NCBI RefSeq assembly: GCF_024436055.1
Contig: NZ_JANFNH010000033.1
Location: forward strand, 1 to 64,000
Origin: Streptantibioticus rubrisoli
Lineage (GTDB): Bacteria; Actinomycetota; Actinomycetes; Streptomycetales; Streptomycetaceae
Direction of reading: 5' to 3'
DNA: 64,000 nt
Each line of letters begins with the position of its first letter. The first letter of the stretch is position 1. Of the stretch, positions 16,882-25,216 are shown one piece after another. A model generated the notes under the pieces. The model saw only the letters and a list, made by a program, of their open reading frames with translations. It had not been told where the DNA came from and did no database searches. The position numbers and the translations under genes were made by a program.

Positions 16882-17891
16882 TACCGCGGCCACGCGTCGC
16901 CCCACTCGGCGTGGCGGGCGGCGCGGTACAGGTCGCCGTGCCGCTTGGAGACGGTGGTGCGGCGCAGGCCCTCGTCGCGGGTGCACAGGTCCAGCAGGAC
17001 CAGGCCCTTGCGGATCTGCGGATGCCGCACCACTCGGCTCTCCGCCGGGGGGACGGGGTCGCGCATCGCCGCCACATAGCTGAACTTCTCGTCCTCGTAC
17101 GGCAGGGAGCCGCCCTTGACCTGGCGGTGCAGCGAGGAGCGGTTGACCCTTGCCGCGAAGTGGCACCAGTCGGGGTCCCGCACCGGGCATTCGCCGTTGT
17201 GCGGGCAGGGTGCGACGACGCTCAGCCCCTCGTCGACGAGCTGCTGGCGGGCGCGCAGGATCCTGCGGTAGCCGTCGGGGGTGCCGGGTTCCACGACGAG
17301 CACGGTGTGCGCGGCGCGGGCCGCCGTGGCGACCACCAACTCCCGGTCGGCTTCGGTGAGTTCACCGAGTACGTAGCTGATGGTGACCAGGTCGCTGGGC
17401 GGCAGTGCGAGGGCCGCGCCGATCGGCTGGCGGTGCCATTCGGCCTGGCGCAGGGACGGGTGCGGGGCCTCGGCGGCCAGGGTGCGGCCGAGGTCCAGGG
17501 CGGGCTGGGCCCAGTCCAGCACGGTGGTGGTGTGCGGGCCTTCCGGCCAGGCGTCGGCCACCGCCCAGGTGGCGGCGCCGGTGCCGCCGCCTATGTCGAC
17601 ATGTGCCTTCGGCGACCACTCGCCCGCCCGGGCGCGGAAGGCCGCGAGCGCCGCCCGTACCGCCTCGAAGGTGGCGGGCATCCGGTACGCCGCGTACGCC
17701 GCGACATCCGCCCGGTCCCGCAGCACCGGGCTGTCAGTGGGCGTCCGCCCCCGGTAGTGCGCGATCAGCCGCTCGACGGCCGCCGCGGTCTGGCGCGGCG
17801 GCAGCGGCTCTTGGGCGGCCTCCAGACCGCGGCGCAGCGCGGCACGCAGGTCGCCGTCAGCGGGCGCGGGGACGGGGGTGAGGGCGTTCAC
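16881..17891 (-). CDS. Rsm22-family small ribosomal subunit methyltransferase-like protein
   Basis: 336 residues. A Rossmann SAM-binding start HVDIGGGTGAATWAVADAWP near residue 95, an acidic TISYVLGELTEADR block and a C-terminal Cys cluster CPHNGECPVRDPDWCHF (three to four Cys that may bind an Fe-S cluster or zinc) are hallmarks of Rsm22/mitochondrial ribosome-assembly relatives. Mitochondrial members are needed for small-subunit assembly; the bacterial role is not established. ATG 17891 heads the only long consistent frame. Confidence 0.85.
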   Translation of the reverse strand: MNALTPVPAPADGDLRAALRRGLEAAQEPLPPRQTAAAVERLIAHYRGRTPTDSPVLRDRADVAAYAAYRMPATFEAVRAALAAFRARAGEWSPKAHVDIGGGTGAATWAVADAWPEGPHTTTVLDWAQPALDLGRTLAAEAPHPSLRQAEWHRQPIGAALALPPSDLVTISYVLGELTEADRELVVATAARAAHTVLVVEPGTPDGYRRILRARQQLVDEGLSVVAPCPHNGECPVRDPDWCHFAARVNRSSLHRQVKGGSLPYEDEKFSYVAAMRDPVPPAESRVVRHPQIRKGLVLLDLCTRDEGLRRTTVSKRHGDLYRAARHAEWGDAWPR

Positions 17892-17990
17892 GCCTCCACC
17901 CTACGTTCCCTCAGGCCCGGGAAGGTGCGGCCGGGGTACGCCCCCGACGCCGTACGCCGCGGGTCCGCGCACCCGCGACGGCCGAGGTGG

Positions 17991-18824
17991 TCACCCCGCC
18001 CCCAGCGGACGGGCCAACCTGGGCAGGGGGACGAACGTCAGGCCGTAGACCAAGGCCCCCGCCGCGAGGATGCCGAAGCTGGGCGGAACGCTGGGCACCG
18101 CGTACCCCACCGCGAGCCCGGCCCACATCTCCGCGACCGCCAGCGCGGCGGAGAGTCCCAGCGCCCGGTACGGCGAATCGGTGAGTCGCTGCGCGGCCCC
18201 AGCCGGAGCCGCCAGCAGCCCGAGCAGCAGCAGCGATCCCACCGCCTGGGTGGCCTCCGCCGCACACGCCCCGACAACGGCGAGGAAGACGAGCCCGAGC
18301 ACCCGCACCGGCACGCCACGGGCGGCGGCCACCGCCTCGTCGAGCGAGGCGAACAGCAACGGCCGCGCAACGGCCAGCAACACGGCGCACAGCACCGCGG
18401 CCACCGACACCGCCGTCCACGCGGCCGAGGCCGACAGCCCGAAGATCGACCCGAACAGCACGCTCACCCCGGCCCCGCCGTTCGCCGTCGACCGCGTCGT
18501 GGTGTAGAGCGTCAGGAAGAACACCCCGAGCCCGAGGATCCACGAGAAGACCCCGCCGATGGCCACGTCGTCCGACCGCCCCCGGCGCCCGAGGAACCCC
18601 AGCAGCAGCGCCACCCCGATGGTGCTGACGAACAGCCCGATCCGCAGGTCCCACCCGAGGGCCAGCGCCGCCAGCGCACCGGTGAACGCGGTGTGGCTGA
18701 GCGCGTCCCCGGTGAACACCTGCGCCCGCAGCACCAGGAAGTACCCGGCGAGCCCGGCCGCGGCGGCGATCGCCGTACCGGCCAGCACGGCGTGCAGGAA
18801 GAACGGATGCGCGAAGGCGCTCAT
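17991..18824 (-). CDS. znuB: Zinc ABC transporter permease (second of two)
   Basis: 277 residues with about eight hydrophobic helices and ABC-3 family blocks (VFTGDALSHTAFTGALAALALG, VFLAVVGACAAEATQAVGSLLLLGLL). It overlaps the preceding permease gene by 4 nt (ATGA). It is the last gene of the Zur-controlled unit. It differs clearly from the neighbouring permease, so the importer may be a permease heterodimer rather than a homodimer. The ~100 nt downstream up to the Rsm22-like gene are non-coding. Confidence 0.88.
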   Translation of the reverse strand: MSAFAHPFFLHAVLAGTAIAAAAGLAGYFLVLRAQVFTGDALSHTAFTGALAALALGWDLRIGLFVSTIGVALLLGFLGRRGRSDDVAIGGVFSWILGLGVFFLTLYTTTRSTANGGAGVSVLFGSIFGLSASAAWTAVSVAAVLCAVLLAVARPLLFASLDEAVAAARGVPVRVLGLVFLAVVGACAAEATQAVGSLLLLGLLAAPAGAAQRLTDSPYRALGLSAALAVAEMWAGLAVGYAVPSVPPSFGILAAGALVYGLTFVPLPRLARPLGAG

Positions 18825-19726
18825 ACGGCACTCCTGAGCAGCGGGCCGCGCCGCACCAGCGACGCCTGCCGGACGACGGCCACCAGCCGGGCCAGTACGT
18901 ACCCGCCGAAGGCGAAGGTCGTGACGTAGAAGCCGACCGGATACGGCGAGAAGTACGCCACGGTCAGCCCCAGCCAGGTCACCACCAGTCCGATGACCAT
19001 GGCCAGTACCAGGCTCAACCCCGGCCGTGGTGTGAGGACTTGGGCGGTCGCGGCGGGCAGCACCAACAGCGCGAAGACCAGCAGCGAGCCGGTGATCTGG
19101 CTGGCCTCGGCGGTCGCCGCGCCGAGCAGCACCATGAAGACGGTGGACAGCGCACGTACCGGCAGCCCGCGCGCGGCGGCCACCGACTCGTCCACGGAGG
19201 CGAACAGCAACGGCCGCCCGATGACGGCCAGTACGCACAGCACGACCGCCGCGACCACGGTCAGCAGCAGCACCTGGCTGGTGGTGATGCCCAGGAAGCT
19301 GCCGAACAGAAGGGAGTTCACCCCGTTGAGGAACCCCTTGTACAGGGCGACGAAGAGGAATCCGCAGGCGAGCAGGAACGCCTGGATGGTTCCGGTGAGC
19401 GCGGACTCCTCACCGCGTCCCTTCCCCGAGCCGGGCAGCATCGCGATGAGCACCGCCGCGCCCACGCAGAACGCGAAGTAGCCGTACCCGGCGGCGACCC
19501 CGACCAGTACCGCCCCCGACGCGCCGGGGAAGCCGACCACCGACAGGCTGTGCGCGGCGAAGGTCTGCCTGCGCAGTACCACGAACCAGCCGACGGCGGC
19601 GGCGAGCACGGCGATGACCGCCCCTGCCCGGAAGGCGTTGACCATGAAGGGGTAGGACCACATCACCTGGAAGTCGGTGAGCGGATTCCACGGCCAGGCG
19701 GTGGTCACGGCGTCAGCCAGCGGCAC
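18821..19726 (-). CDS. znuB: Zinc ABC transporter permease (first of two)
   Basis: 301 residues, ABC-3 family membrane protein. HSLSVVGFPGASGAVLVGVAAG corresponds to the conserved DALSHA-type region, and AAARGLPVRALSTVFMVLLGAATAEASQITGSLL to the coupling region. The GTG start at 19726 lies within the last codons of the ATPase gene (14-nt overlap) with GGAGG just upstream. Usually one znuB follows znuC; here two unlike permeases are present. Partner ATPase and binding protein are upstream in the same operon. Confidence 0.88.
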   Translation of the reverse strand: MPLADAVTTAWPWNPLTDFQVMWSYPFMVNAFRAGAVIAVLAAAVGWFVVLRRQTFAAHSLSVVGFPGASGAVLVGVAAGYGYFAFCVGAAVLIAMLPGSGKGRGEESALTGTIQAFLLACGFLFVALYKGFLNGVNSLLFGSFLGITTSQVLLLTVVAAVVLCVLAVIGRPLLFASVDESVAAARGLPVRALSTVFMVLLGAATAEASQITGSLLVFALLVLPAATAQVLTPRPGLSLVLAMVIGLVVTWLGLTVAYFSPYPVGFYVTTFAFGGYVLARLVAVVRQASLVRRGPLLRSAV

Positions 19727-20621
19727 GGTCCGCCTCCTCCGCGGAAGCCGGTGCGTGCCGGTCGCTGTGGCGGGCGGGCGCCTCGGGCTGGCCGACCACC
19801 ACCAGCCGGCCGTCGGAGGTGCGCAGCACCTCGATCGGTGTGCCGTACAGCCGGGTCAGCGTCTCAGAGGTGATGACCTCCTGCGGGGTGCCGGTGGCGG
19901 CACCGCCCTCGGCGAGGTAGACCACCCGGTCGAGGTAGCCCAGGATCGGGTTGACGTCATGCGCCACCATGATCACCGAGACGCCCTCGACCCGGCAGAT
20001 CCGGCCGATCAGCGCGGCGACCGCCGCCTGGTTGGGCAGGTCGAGGCTGTCCAGGGGTTCGTCCAGCAGCAGGATCTCCGGCCTGCGGACGAGCGCCTGG
20101 GCGATCAGCAGCCGCTGCTGCTCACCGCCGGAGCACTGGCCGATCGGCCGGTGCGCGTACTTCGTGGCCCCGACGAGTTCGATGACCTCCTCGATCCGGG
20201 CGCGGGCCGCCCGCCGCCTGGGGCTGAATCGTTCCGGCAGCGGCAGCGGCACACCCCAGCGGTCACCGTCCAGGCCCATGGCGACGATGTCGGTGCCGCG
20301 GATACGCAGCGAGGCGTCGAAGTTGCGGCGCTGCGGAAGGTAGCCGACCCGCCGTCCGGCCTGGCCGGGTGCCTGGCCCAGCACCCGTATCTCGCCCTCG
20401 GCCAGCGGCTGCAGACCGAGGACGGCCTTGATCAAAGTGGACTTGCCGACCCCGTTGGGGCCGAGGACGGCGGTGAACTCACCTGCGCCGATGGACAGTT
20501 GGACGCCGGACCACAGGGTCCGTCCGCCGACCCGCACGCCCGCGTCGTGCAACCTCAGCACGGGCTGCCCGGTGGGCTCGGTGCGGGTCTGCGCGGGTAT
20601 GCCGGAGGTCACCGCGGTCAT
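19713..20621 (-). CDS. znuC: Zinc ABC transporter ATP-binding protein
   Basis: 302 residues from ATG 20621 (AAGG 8 nt upstream); a GTG at 20636 that overlaps the znuA stop by 4 nt is an alternative. Walker A GPNGVGKS, signature CSGGEQQRLLIAQAL, Walker B EILLLDEPLDSLD and switch VIMVAHDVN are intact. It energises metal import through the two adjacent permeases. The C-terminal ~30 residues are hydrophilic, Ala/Glu/His-containing (RHSDRHAPASAEEADRA). Confidence 0.92.
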   Translation of the reverse strand: MTAVTSGIPAQTRTEPTGQPVLRLHDAGVRVGGRTLWSGVQLSIGAGEFTAVLGPNGVGKSTLIKAVLGLQPLAEGEIRVLGQAPGQAGRRVGYLPQRRNFDASLRIRGTDIVAMGLDGDRWGVPLPLPERFSPRRRAARARIEEVIELVGATKYAHRPIGQCSGGEQQRLLIAQALVRRPEILLLDEPLDSLDLPNQAAVAALIGRICRVEGVSVIMVAHDVNPILGYLDRVVYLAEGGAATGTPQEVITSETLTRLYGTPIEVLRTSDGRLVVVGQPEAPARHSDRHAPASAEEADRAAG

Positions 20622-20632
20622 CTCACTCACCT

Positions 20633-21604
20633 TCACTTACCGGTTGCCTTGGCCAGCGCCTGCTCGATGCCCTTCAGCTCGCCGACCTGCCACTGCTGGA
20701 AGGTGTCGCCCGCCGGGTCGAGCGTCTCGGTGACCGTGGTCACCGGGATACCGGCCGCCTTGGCCGCGTTGACCTGGGCCTGGACGTCGGGCGTGGAGTT
20801 CTGGCTGTTGTAGACGTAGATCTTGATCTGCTTGTTCTTGATCTGCTGGTCGATGGTCGCCTTGTCCCGCGCGGTGGGGTCGGTGCCCTCGCTGATCGCG
20901 TCGAGGAAGGTCTCGGGGGTGAGCATCTTCAGCCCGAGGCCCTCGGCGAGCGGGGTGACGATGGACTCCGAGGCGCCGATCGGGGTGCCCGCGTACTTGG
21001 CCTTGATCTGCGAGACCAACTGGTTGTACTCGCCGAGCGACGTGGTCTCGAAGGCGGTCTTGCGCTGGTCGAAGTAGGCGGCGTCGGCCGGGTCGATCTT
21101 CTTGTAGTCGGCGGTGATCTTCTCGATGACCTGGTGGACGTTGTCCGGCGAGTACCAGCGGTGCGGGTTGCCACCGGGCTTGACGCCGACCAGATCGCCG
21201 ACCTTGAGGCCGATGCGGCCGTCGGCGGGGTTGGCGGCCAGCAGCTTGTCGGCCCAGGCGTCGTAGCCGACGCCGTTGACGATCGTGTACTGCGCGCCGC
21301 TGACGGTACGGGCGTCGGCGGCGGTGGGCTCGTAGTCGTGCGGGTCGGTGGCCGGGTTGGTGATGACGCTGGTCACCTTGGCATGGCTGCCGCCGAGCTG
21401 GGCGGCGATGCTGCCCCAGAAGTTCTCCGCGGCCACCACGTGGATCACCTTGCCGCCGGAGGCGTCACCGCTGGCGCTCGCGTTGCCGCCGCTGGACTTC
21501 GGCGCGGAGGTGGCGCAGGCGCTGGTCGCGGCGAGGGCGACGACGACGAGACCACCCGCGGCGATACGGGCGAGTGCGGCGGAACGGTATATCGCGGGGG
21601 TCAT
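20633..21604 (-). CDS. znuA: Zinc ABC transporter substrate-binding lipoprotein
   Basis: 323 residues of the cluster A-I metal-binding family. Signal peptide with a lipobox-like ATSAC, then metal-site segments VVAAENFWGSIAAQLGG, NPATDPHDYEPTAAD (His), GNPHRWYSPDN (His), GASESIVTPLAEGLGL and a late Asp. The His-rich loop of some ZnuA proteins is missing. ATG 21604 is chosen over the GTG at 21616 because the GAGGAG overlaps the latter. Two Zur boxes lie 42-95 bp upstream, so expression should rise on zinc starvation. Confidence 0.93.
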   Translation of the reverse strand: MTPAIYRSAALARIAAGGLVVVALAATSACATSAPKSSGGNASASGDASGGKVIHVVAAENFWGSIAAQLGGSHAKVTSVITNPATDPHDYEPTAADARTVSGAQYTIVNGVGYDAWADKLLAANPADGRIGLKVGDLVGVKPGGNPHRWYSPDNVHQVIEKITADYKKIDPADAAYFDQRKTAFETTSLGEYNQLVSQIKAKYAGTPIGASESIVTPLAEGLGLKMLTPETFLDAISEGTDPTARDKATIDQQIKNKQIKIYVYNSQNSTPDVQAQVNAAKAAGIPVTTVTETLDPAGDTFQQWQVGELKGIEQALAKATGK

Positions 21605-21645
21605 GGCGCGGGACACTCCTCAGTGCTGGCTGCACCCAAGATTAC

Positions 21646-21660
21646 TGGAAACGATTTTCA
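21646..21660. promoter_or_regulatory. Zur box 1
   Basis: TGGAAACGATTTTCA matches the Streptomyces Zur operator (TGaAAatgatTTTCA) almost perfectly and lies 42 bp ahead of znuA. Confidence 0.85.
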
Positions 21661-21684
21661 CAACCAAGCTCCGGTCCGACATCA

Positions 21685-21699
21685 TGACAATCGTTGCCA
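21685..21699. promoter_or_regulatory. Zur box 2 (weaker)
   Basis: TGACAATCGTTGCCA keeps the palindromic outline (TG...CA, AAT.GTT core). Its centre is 39 bp from that of box 1, compatible with two Zur dimers on the znu promoter. Confidence 0.55.
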
Positions 21700-21728
21700 A
21701 CTCTTGACCGGGTCGCACGGTGTCCACG

Positions 21729-22820
21729 TCAGCGTCCACGTCGGGCCAGCCAGGTCGCCACCGCGGCGCGCGGTGCGTTGCCCTGCCGCCAGGTCCTGAC
21801 CGGGTGAACGGCGTTGGCGAGCAGCACCGCATAGCGGCCCGAGTCGAAGTCGATCACCATGCTGGTACCGGTGAACCCGGTGTGCCCGGCAGTGCGCGGC
21901 CCCGCCAACTCCCCCATGTACCAAGGCTGGTCCAGCTCGAACCCCAACCCCCGCGGCCGCCCCGGAACCCCCGCGTCCGCCACCATCAGCCGCACCGAGG
22001 CGGGGCTGAGGATGCCCGCACCGCCGTCCAGCAGCGCCCGGCACAGCGTGCCGAGGTCGGCGGCGGTGGAGAACAGCCCGGCGTGCCCGGCGATCCCGGC
22101 CATCGCGAACGCGTTCTCGTCGTGCACGCAACCGTGCACCAGCCCGCGGTCCAGCTTTCCCCACGGGCGGCGCTGGTCCTCGGTGGCGGCGATCCGGTGC
22201 CGCCAGGACCGCGGCGGGCAGTAGCGGGTCGCGGTCATGCCCAGCGGCCCGGTGATCCCGTCCTGTACCAGTTGGGCCAGGGACCGGCCGGTGGTGCGTT
22301 CCAGCACGTGTTGCAGCAGCAGCGGGTTCAGATCGGAGTAGCGGTACGCGCTGCCCGGCGCGGTCAGCGGCTCCTCCTCGGCCAGCCGCCGCACGGGGTC
22401 GCGGTACTCGTAGAGCGGCAGTTCGGCCCGCAGTCCCGAGGTGTGGGTGAGCAGGTGGCGTACGGTGATCCGGTGGTCGGCCGCGGCGGTCAACTCCGGT
22501 GCGTATCCGGCGACTTGGCCGTCCAGGGCGATGGCGCCGCGTTCGACCGCCTGGAGCGCCGCGATCGCGGTGAACGGCTTGGTGAGCGACGCCAGGTCGA
22601 AGACGGTGTCCCGGCGCATCGGGATCCACCGCTCGCGCGGCAGTTCCACGCCCCGGTCGGCCCGCGCGTCGTACCCGGCGTACCGCAGCGCCCAGCCGAC
22701 GGCCTCGTGCGCCACGACGTCCGGGCCGCACCCGGCGAGCAGCACGGCGCCCGCGCACCAGGGGTGTGCCGGCGCCGGTTCGGTGGCCGCCCGCAGCTGG
22801 CATACCAGTTCTTCGGTCAC
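21729..22820 (-). CDS. Serine hydrolase, beta-lactamase/esterase (class C-like) family
   Basis: 363 residues. Catalytic SxxK (SLTKPF), Tyr motif YSDLN and the third motif HTGFTG match penicillin-binding-protein-like esterases and beta-lactamases. No signal peptide is evident, so it is probably cytosolic, as many esterase EstB-like members are. The GTG at 22820 overlaps the stop of the preceding MFS gene by 4 nt, so exporter and hydrolase are coupled. The combination could modify and export a compound, but the substrate is unknown. Confidence 0.88.
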   Translation of the reverse strand: MTEELVCQLRAATEPAPAHPWCAGAVLLAGCGPDVVAHEAVGWALRYAGYDARADRGVELPRERWIPMRRDTVFDLASLTKPFTAIAALQAVERGAIALDGQVAGYAPELTAAADHRITVRHLLTHTSGLRAELPLYEYRDPVRRLAEEEPLTAPGSAYRYSDLNPLLLQHVLERTTGRSLAQLVQDGITGPLGMTATRYCPPRSWRHRIAATEDQRRPWGKLDRGLVHGCVHDENAFAMAGIAGHAGLFSTAADLGTLCRALLDGGAGILSPASVRLMVADAGVPGRPRGLGFELDQPWYMGELAGPRTAGHTGFTGTSMVIDFDSGRYAVLLANAVHPVRTWRQGNAPRAAVATWLARRGR

Positions 22821-24160
22821 TCGGCGACAGTAGCCGCGGCGGAGCGCCAGGGGCGGCACAGCCCGAGGAAGCAGCCGACCGCCAGCACCGCGCAACTCAC
22901 CTGGACCAGCGCCATGGGCACCGCCGTGTGCCCGCCCGCGATGCCCACCAGCGGCGAGGCGACCGCACCGATGAGGAACTGGCTGGTGCCGAGCAGCGCG
23001 GACGCCGAACCCGCCGCGTTCGGGGTGCGCATCAGCGCCTGGGCGTTGGTGTTCGGCGTCGCCAGCCCCATCGCGGACATCAGTACGAACAGGGCGACCG
23101 CCACCGGCACCAACCCCGCCCTGCCGAAGACCCCCGAGGTGATCAGCAGCAGCGCCAGCGCCGCCGCGACGATCACCGCGAGCCCCGCCCCCAGCGCCCG
23201 GTCCAGCGGCACCCGGCCGACCAGCACCTTGCCGTTGAACTGTCCGACCGCCACCAGGCCGATCGAGTTCAGCCCGAACAGCAGGCTGAACGTCTGCGGT
23301 GAGGCGCCGTAGATGTCCTGGATGACGAACGCCGAGCCGGAGACGTACGCGAACAGCGCGGCGAAGGCGAAGCTGCCCGCCAGCATGTACCCGGTGAACA
23401 CCCGGTCGCCGAGCAGCCCGCGCATGGTGCGCAGCGCCTGGCCGAGACCGCCGTCGTGCCGCCGCTCGGTGGGCAGCGTCTCGGGCAGCTGGCGCAGCAC
23501 CAGCAGGGTGAGCAGGACGCCGACGGCGGTGAGCACGACGAAGACCCCGCGCCAGTCGGTGAAGCGCAGGATCTGGCCGCCGATCAACGGCGCGATGATC
23601 GGGGCGGCACCGGAGATCAGCATCAGGGTGGAGAAGAACCGTGCCATCGCCACGCCGTCGTACAGGTCACGCACCACGGCGCGGGCGATGACGATGCCCG
23701 CCGCGCCCGCGAGCCCCTGCAACAACCGGAAACCGATGAGGAGTTCGACGTTCGGCGCGAACGCGCAGACCGCGGTGGCCAGTACGTACACCGTCATGCC
23801 GATGAGCAGCGGGCGCCGCCGCCCCCACCGGTCGCTCATCGGGCCGACGACCAGTTGCCCCAGCGCCATACCGAGCAGGCACGCGGTGAGCGTGAGCTGT
23901 ACCGTCGCCGCCGGACTGCGCAGCGCGGTGGTGACCGCGGGCAGTGACGGCAGGTACATGTCCATCGACAGCGGGGGCAGCGCGGTGAGGCCGCCGAGGA
24001 CGAGGGTGACGAGGAGTCCGGTGCGGCGCTGGGCGGTGATGGACGTTACGGAACGCCCGGAACACCCGGTATGCCCGACATCCCGGGGGATCTGAGTACC
24101 GGTCGGGGTGTCATGCTCCTCGTGGCCGGGCGCGCCGGGCTCCGTCATCCTGGGGTCCAT
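22817..24160 (-). CDS. MFS exporter, Bcr/CflA (12-TM) family
   Basis: 447 residues from ATG 24160 (24148 also possible). Landmarks are the TM1 signature LPPLSMDMYLPSLPAV, the loop motif GPMSDRWGRRRPLLIG and the motif C-like region RDLYDGVAMARFFSTLMLISGAAPIIAPLIGG, as in bicyclomycin/chloramphenicol exporters. About 35 polar residues precede TM1. It is translationally coupled with the serine hydrolase. Drug specificity cannot be read from the sequence. Confidence 0.9.
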   Translation of the reverse strand: MDPRMTEPGAPGHEEHDTPTGTQIPRDVGHTGCSGRSVTSITAQRRTGLLVTLVLGGLTALPPLSMDMYLPSLPAVTTALRSPAATVQLTLTACLLGMALGQLVVGPMSDRWGRRRPLLIGMTVYVLATAVCAFAPNVELLIGFRLLQGLAGAAGIVIARAVVRDLYDGVAMARFFSTLMLISGAAPIIAPLIGGQILRFTDWRGVFVVLTAVGVLLTLLVLRQLPETLPTERRHDGGLGQALRTMRGLLGDRVFTGYMLAGSFAFAALFAYVSGSAFVIQDIYGASPQTFSLLFGLNSIGLVAVGQFNGKVLVGRVPLDRALGAGLAVIVAAALALLLITSGVFGRAGLVPVAVALFVLMSAMGLATPNTNAQALMRTPNAAGSASALLGTSQFLIGAVASPLVGIAGGHTAVPMALVQVSCAVLAVGCFLGLCRPWRSAAATVAE

Positions 24161-24225
24161 GGGTGACTGGAACACCGATCGGCCGCCCAGGATTCCGGTT
24201 CAGCTGGTGATGTCGGTTACTACGG

Positions 24226-24537
24226 TCACCGCGCCCCGTGCTCCGGTGCGATCCGGTCGATGCGGTGGGCGAGTTCGAAGTCCTTGGCGGTGACCCGGCC
24301 GCCCGCCTCGTGCGTGGAGATCGACACCGCCAGGGTGTCGTACCCCAGCGTCAGATCCGAGTGATGCTGCAACTCGTCCTGGATTCTGGCGATATGGACG
24401 GCGAAGATCGCGGCGGGCAGATGGGCGAGGTGGTATGTGCGCGTGATCCGGGAGTCGTCCGGCGCGGCCTGCCAGCCGGGCAGTTCGGCGAGCTGGTCCT
24501 CGATCTCCTTGTGCGACAGCGGGTCGGCGGTCGGCAT
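24226..24537 (-). CDS. 4a-hydroxytetrahydrobiopterin (pterin-4a-carbinolamine) dehydratase
   Basis: 103 residues, full family length. The catalytic pattern is present: DELQHHSDLTLGYDTLAVSI (paired His) followed by the third His in FELAHRID. It dehydrates 4a-hydroxy-tetrahydropterins, supporting pterin recycling. GGAGGGAG precedes ATG 24537; the extra 20 codons upstream are non-conserved. No phenylalanine hydroxylase gene is nearby. Confidence 0.92.
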   Translation of the reverse strand: MPTADPLSHKEIEDQLAELPGWQAAPDDSRITRTYHLAHLPAAIFAVHIARIQDELQHHSDLTLGYDTLAVSISTHEAGGRVTAKDFELAHRIDRIAPEHGAR

Positions 24538-24601
24538 GCCCGCTCCCTCCGTTTGACTGTGTGAACGTGTTTGGGCGTGCGGGGTCGATCGTCCCACCGC
24601 C

Positions 24602-24607
24602 TACCCT
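24602..24607 (+). promoter_or_regulatory. -10 box of leaderless promoter ahead of the SDR relic
   Basis: TACCCT lies 8 nt before the ATG at 24616 in the TANNNT leaderless arrangement. It suggests the collapsed gene may still be transcribed. Confidence 0.45.
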
Positions 24608-24615
24608 GCGGGGGC

Positions 24616-24792
24616 ATGAGCGAAATCCAGAAGGTTGCCGTGGTGACCGGTGCCGGCGTGCTGGCCGAGCCGACGATGGAGGTGGCGGACGTGGCCCGCA
24701 CCGTCCCGCACATGGCCTCCCTCCCACTGGAGGCGAACGTGCGGTTCGCGACGGTGATGGCCACCGCCGTGCCGTACATCGGCCGGGGCTGA
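24616..24792 (+). pseudogene. Collapsed short-chain dehydrogenase gene: head and tail only, in frame
   Basis: A 58-codon ORF. Its first ~14 residues (MSEIQKVAVVTGAG) are the start of an SDR Rossmann fold, cut inside the TGxxxGxG motif. The remaining ~42 (VADVARTVPHMASLPLEAN, then VRFATVMATAVPYIGRG) match the C-terminal end of ~250-residue SDR proteins. The middle, with the NAG motif and catalytic Ser-Tyr-Lys, is missing, while the reading frame is kept. I infer an internal deletion of roughly 190 codons. An independent micro-protein role is possible but enzymatic activity is not. Confidence 0.75.
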
Positions 24793-24897
24793 CCTTCCCC
24801 GCATCACCCGTTCGGAGCACTCAAACGAGCGCCCACCAGCGTGCCGGGGGCATGTTTGGAGCGCCCTTCCGCCTCACGCTCTTGGAGGAACGACAGC

Positions 24898-25062
24898 ATG
24901 CGCACCGGGGACGAATCCCGGATACCGGGAACCGAAGTCAAAACCTTCGACCAACTGATGGCCGAGGCCGACCGCACTCCGCCCCCCTGGGCAACGGCAC
25001 ACGAGGAATGCCACCCCAGCCCCGGAGAGTGCGACCAGGAGCTACTGGAGCAGAGCAGGTAG
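24898..25062 (+). CDS. Small ORF, 54 residues, unknown
   Basis: MRTGDESRIPGTEVKTF... is preceded by GGAGGAA at ideal spacing (24884-24890), which favours real translation. The product is acidic and hydrophilic with a Pro-rich middle (RTPPPWATAHEECHPSPGEC, two Cys) and no membrane helix. No homologue recognised. It is followed by a strong hairpin at 25089-25130. A precursor peptide is conceivable, but no modifying enzyme is adjacent. Confidence 0.5.
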   Translation: MRTGDESRIPGTEVKTFDQLMAEADRTPPPWATAHEECHPSPGECDQELLEQSR

Positions 25063-25088
25063 CGGACAGCCCCCACGCTCCGGCCGTC

Positions 25089-25130
25089 TGCCGCTTGGGT
25101 CTCCAATACGGGTGGGAGGCCCGAGCGGCA
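25089..25130. terminator. Strong hairpin between convergent genes
   Basis: A 16-bp stem (25089-25104 with 25115-25130) carries two G-U wobbles and a ~10-nt loop around AATACGGG. It lies between the 54-codon ORF and the 3' end of the NACHT gene, so it can terminate both. An 8-codon frame (25194-25220) with a good RBS overlaps the NACHT stop; it is probably fortuitous. Confidence 0.7.
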
Positions 25131-25216
25131 GGCGGGTCGAGCTGTGCGCCGTGGTTCGTGGCACCTCTCCCGTGCCCGAACCGAAGGAACTCCATGTTTT
25201 CCAATCAGGGCCAGTC

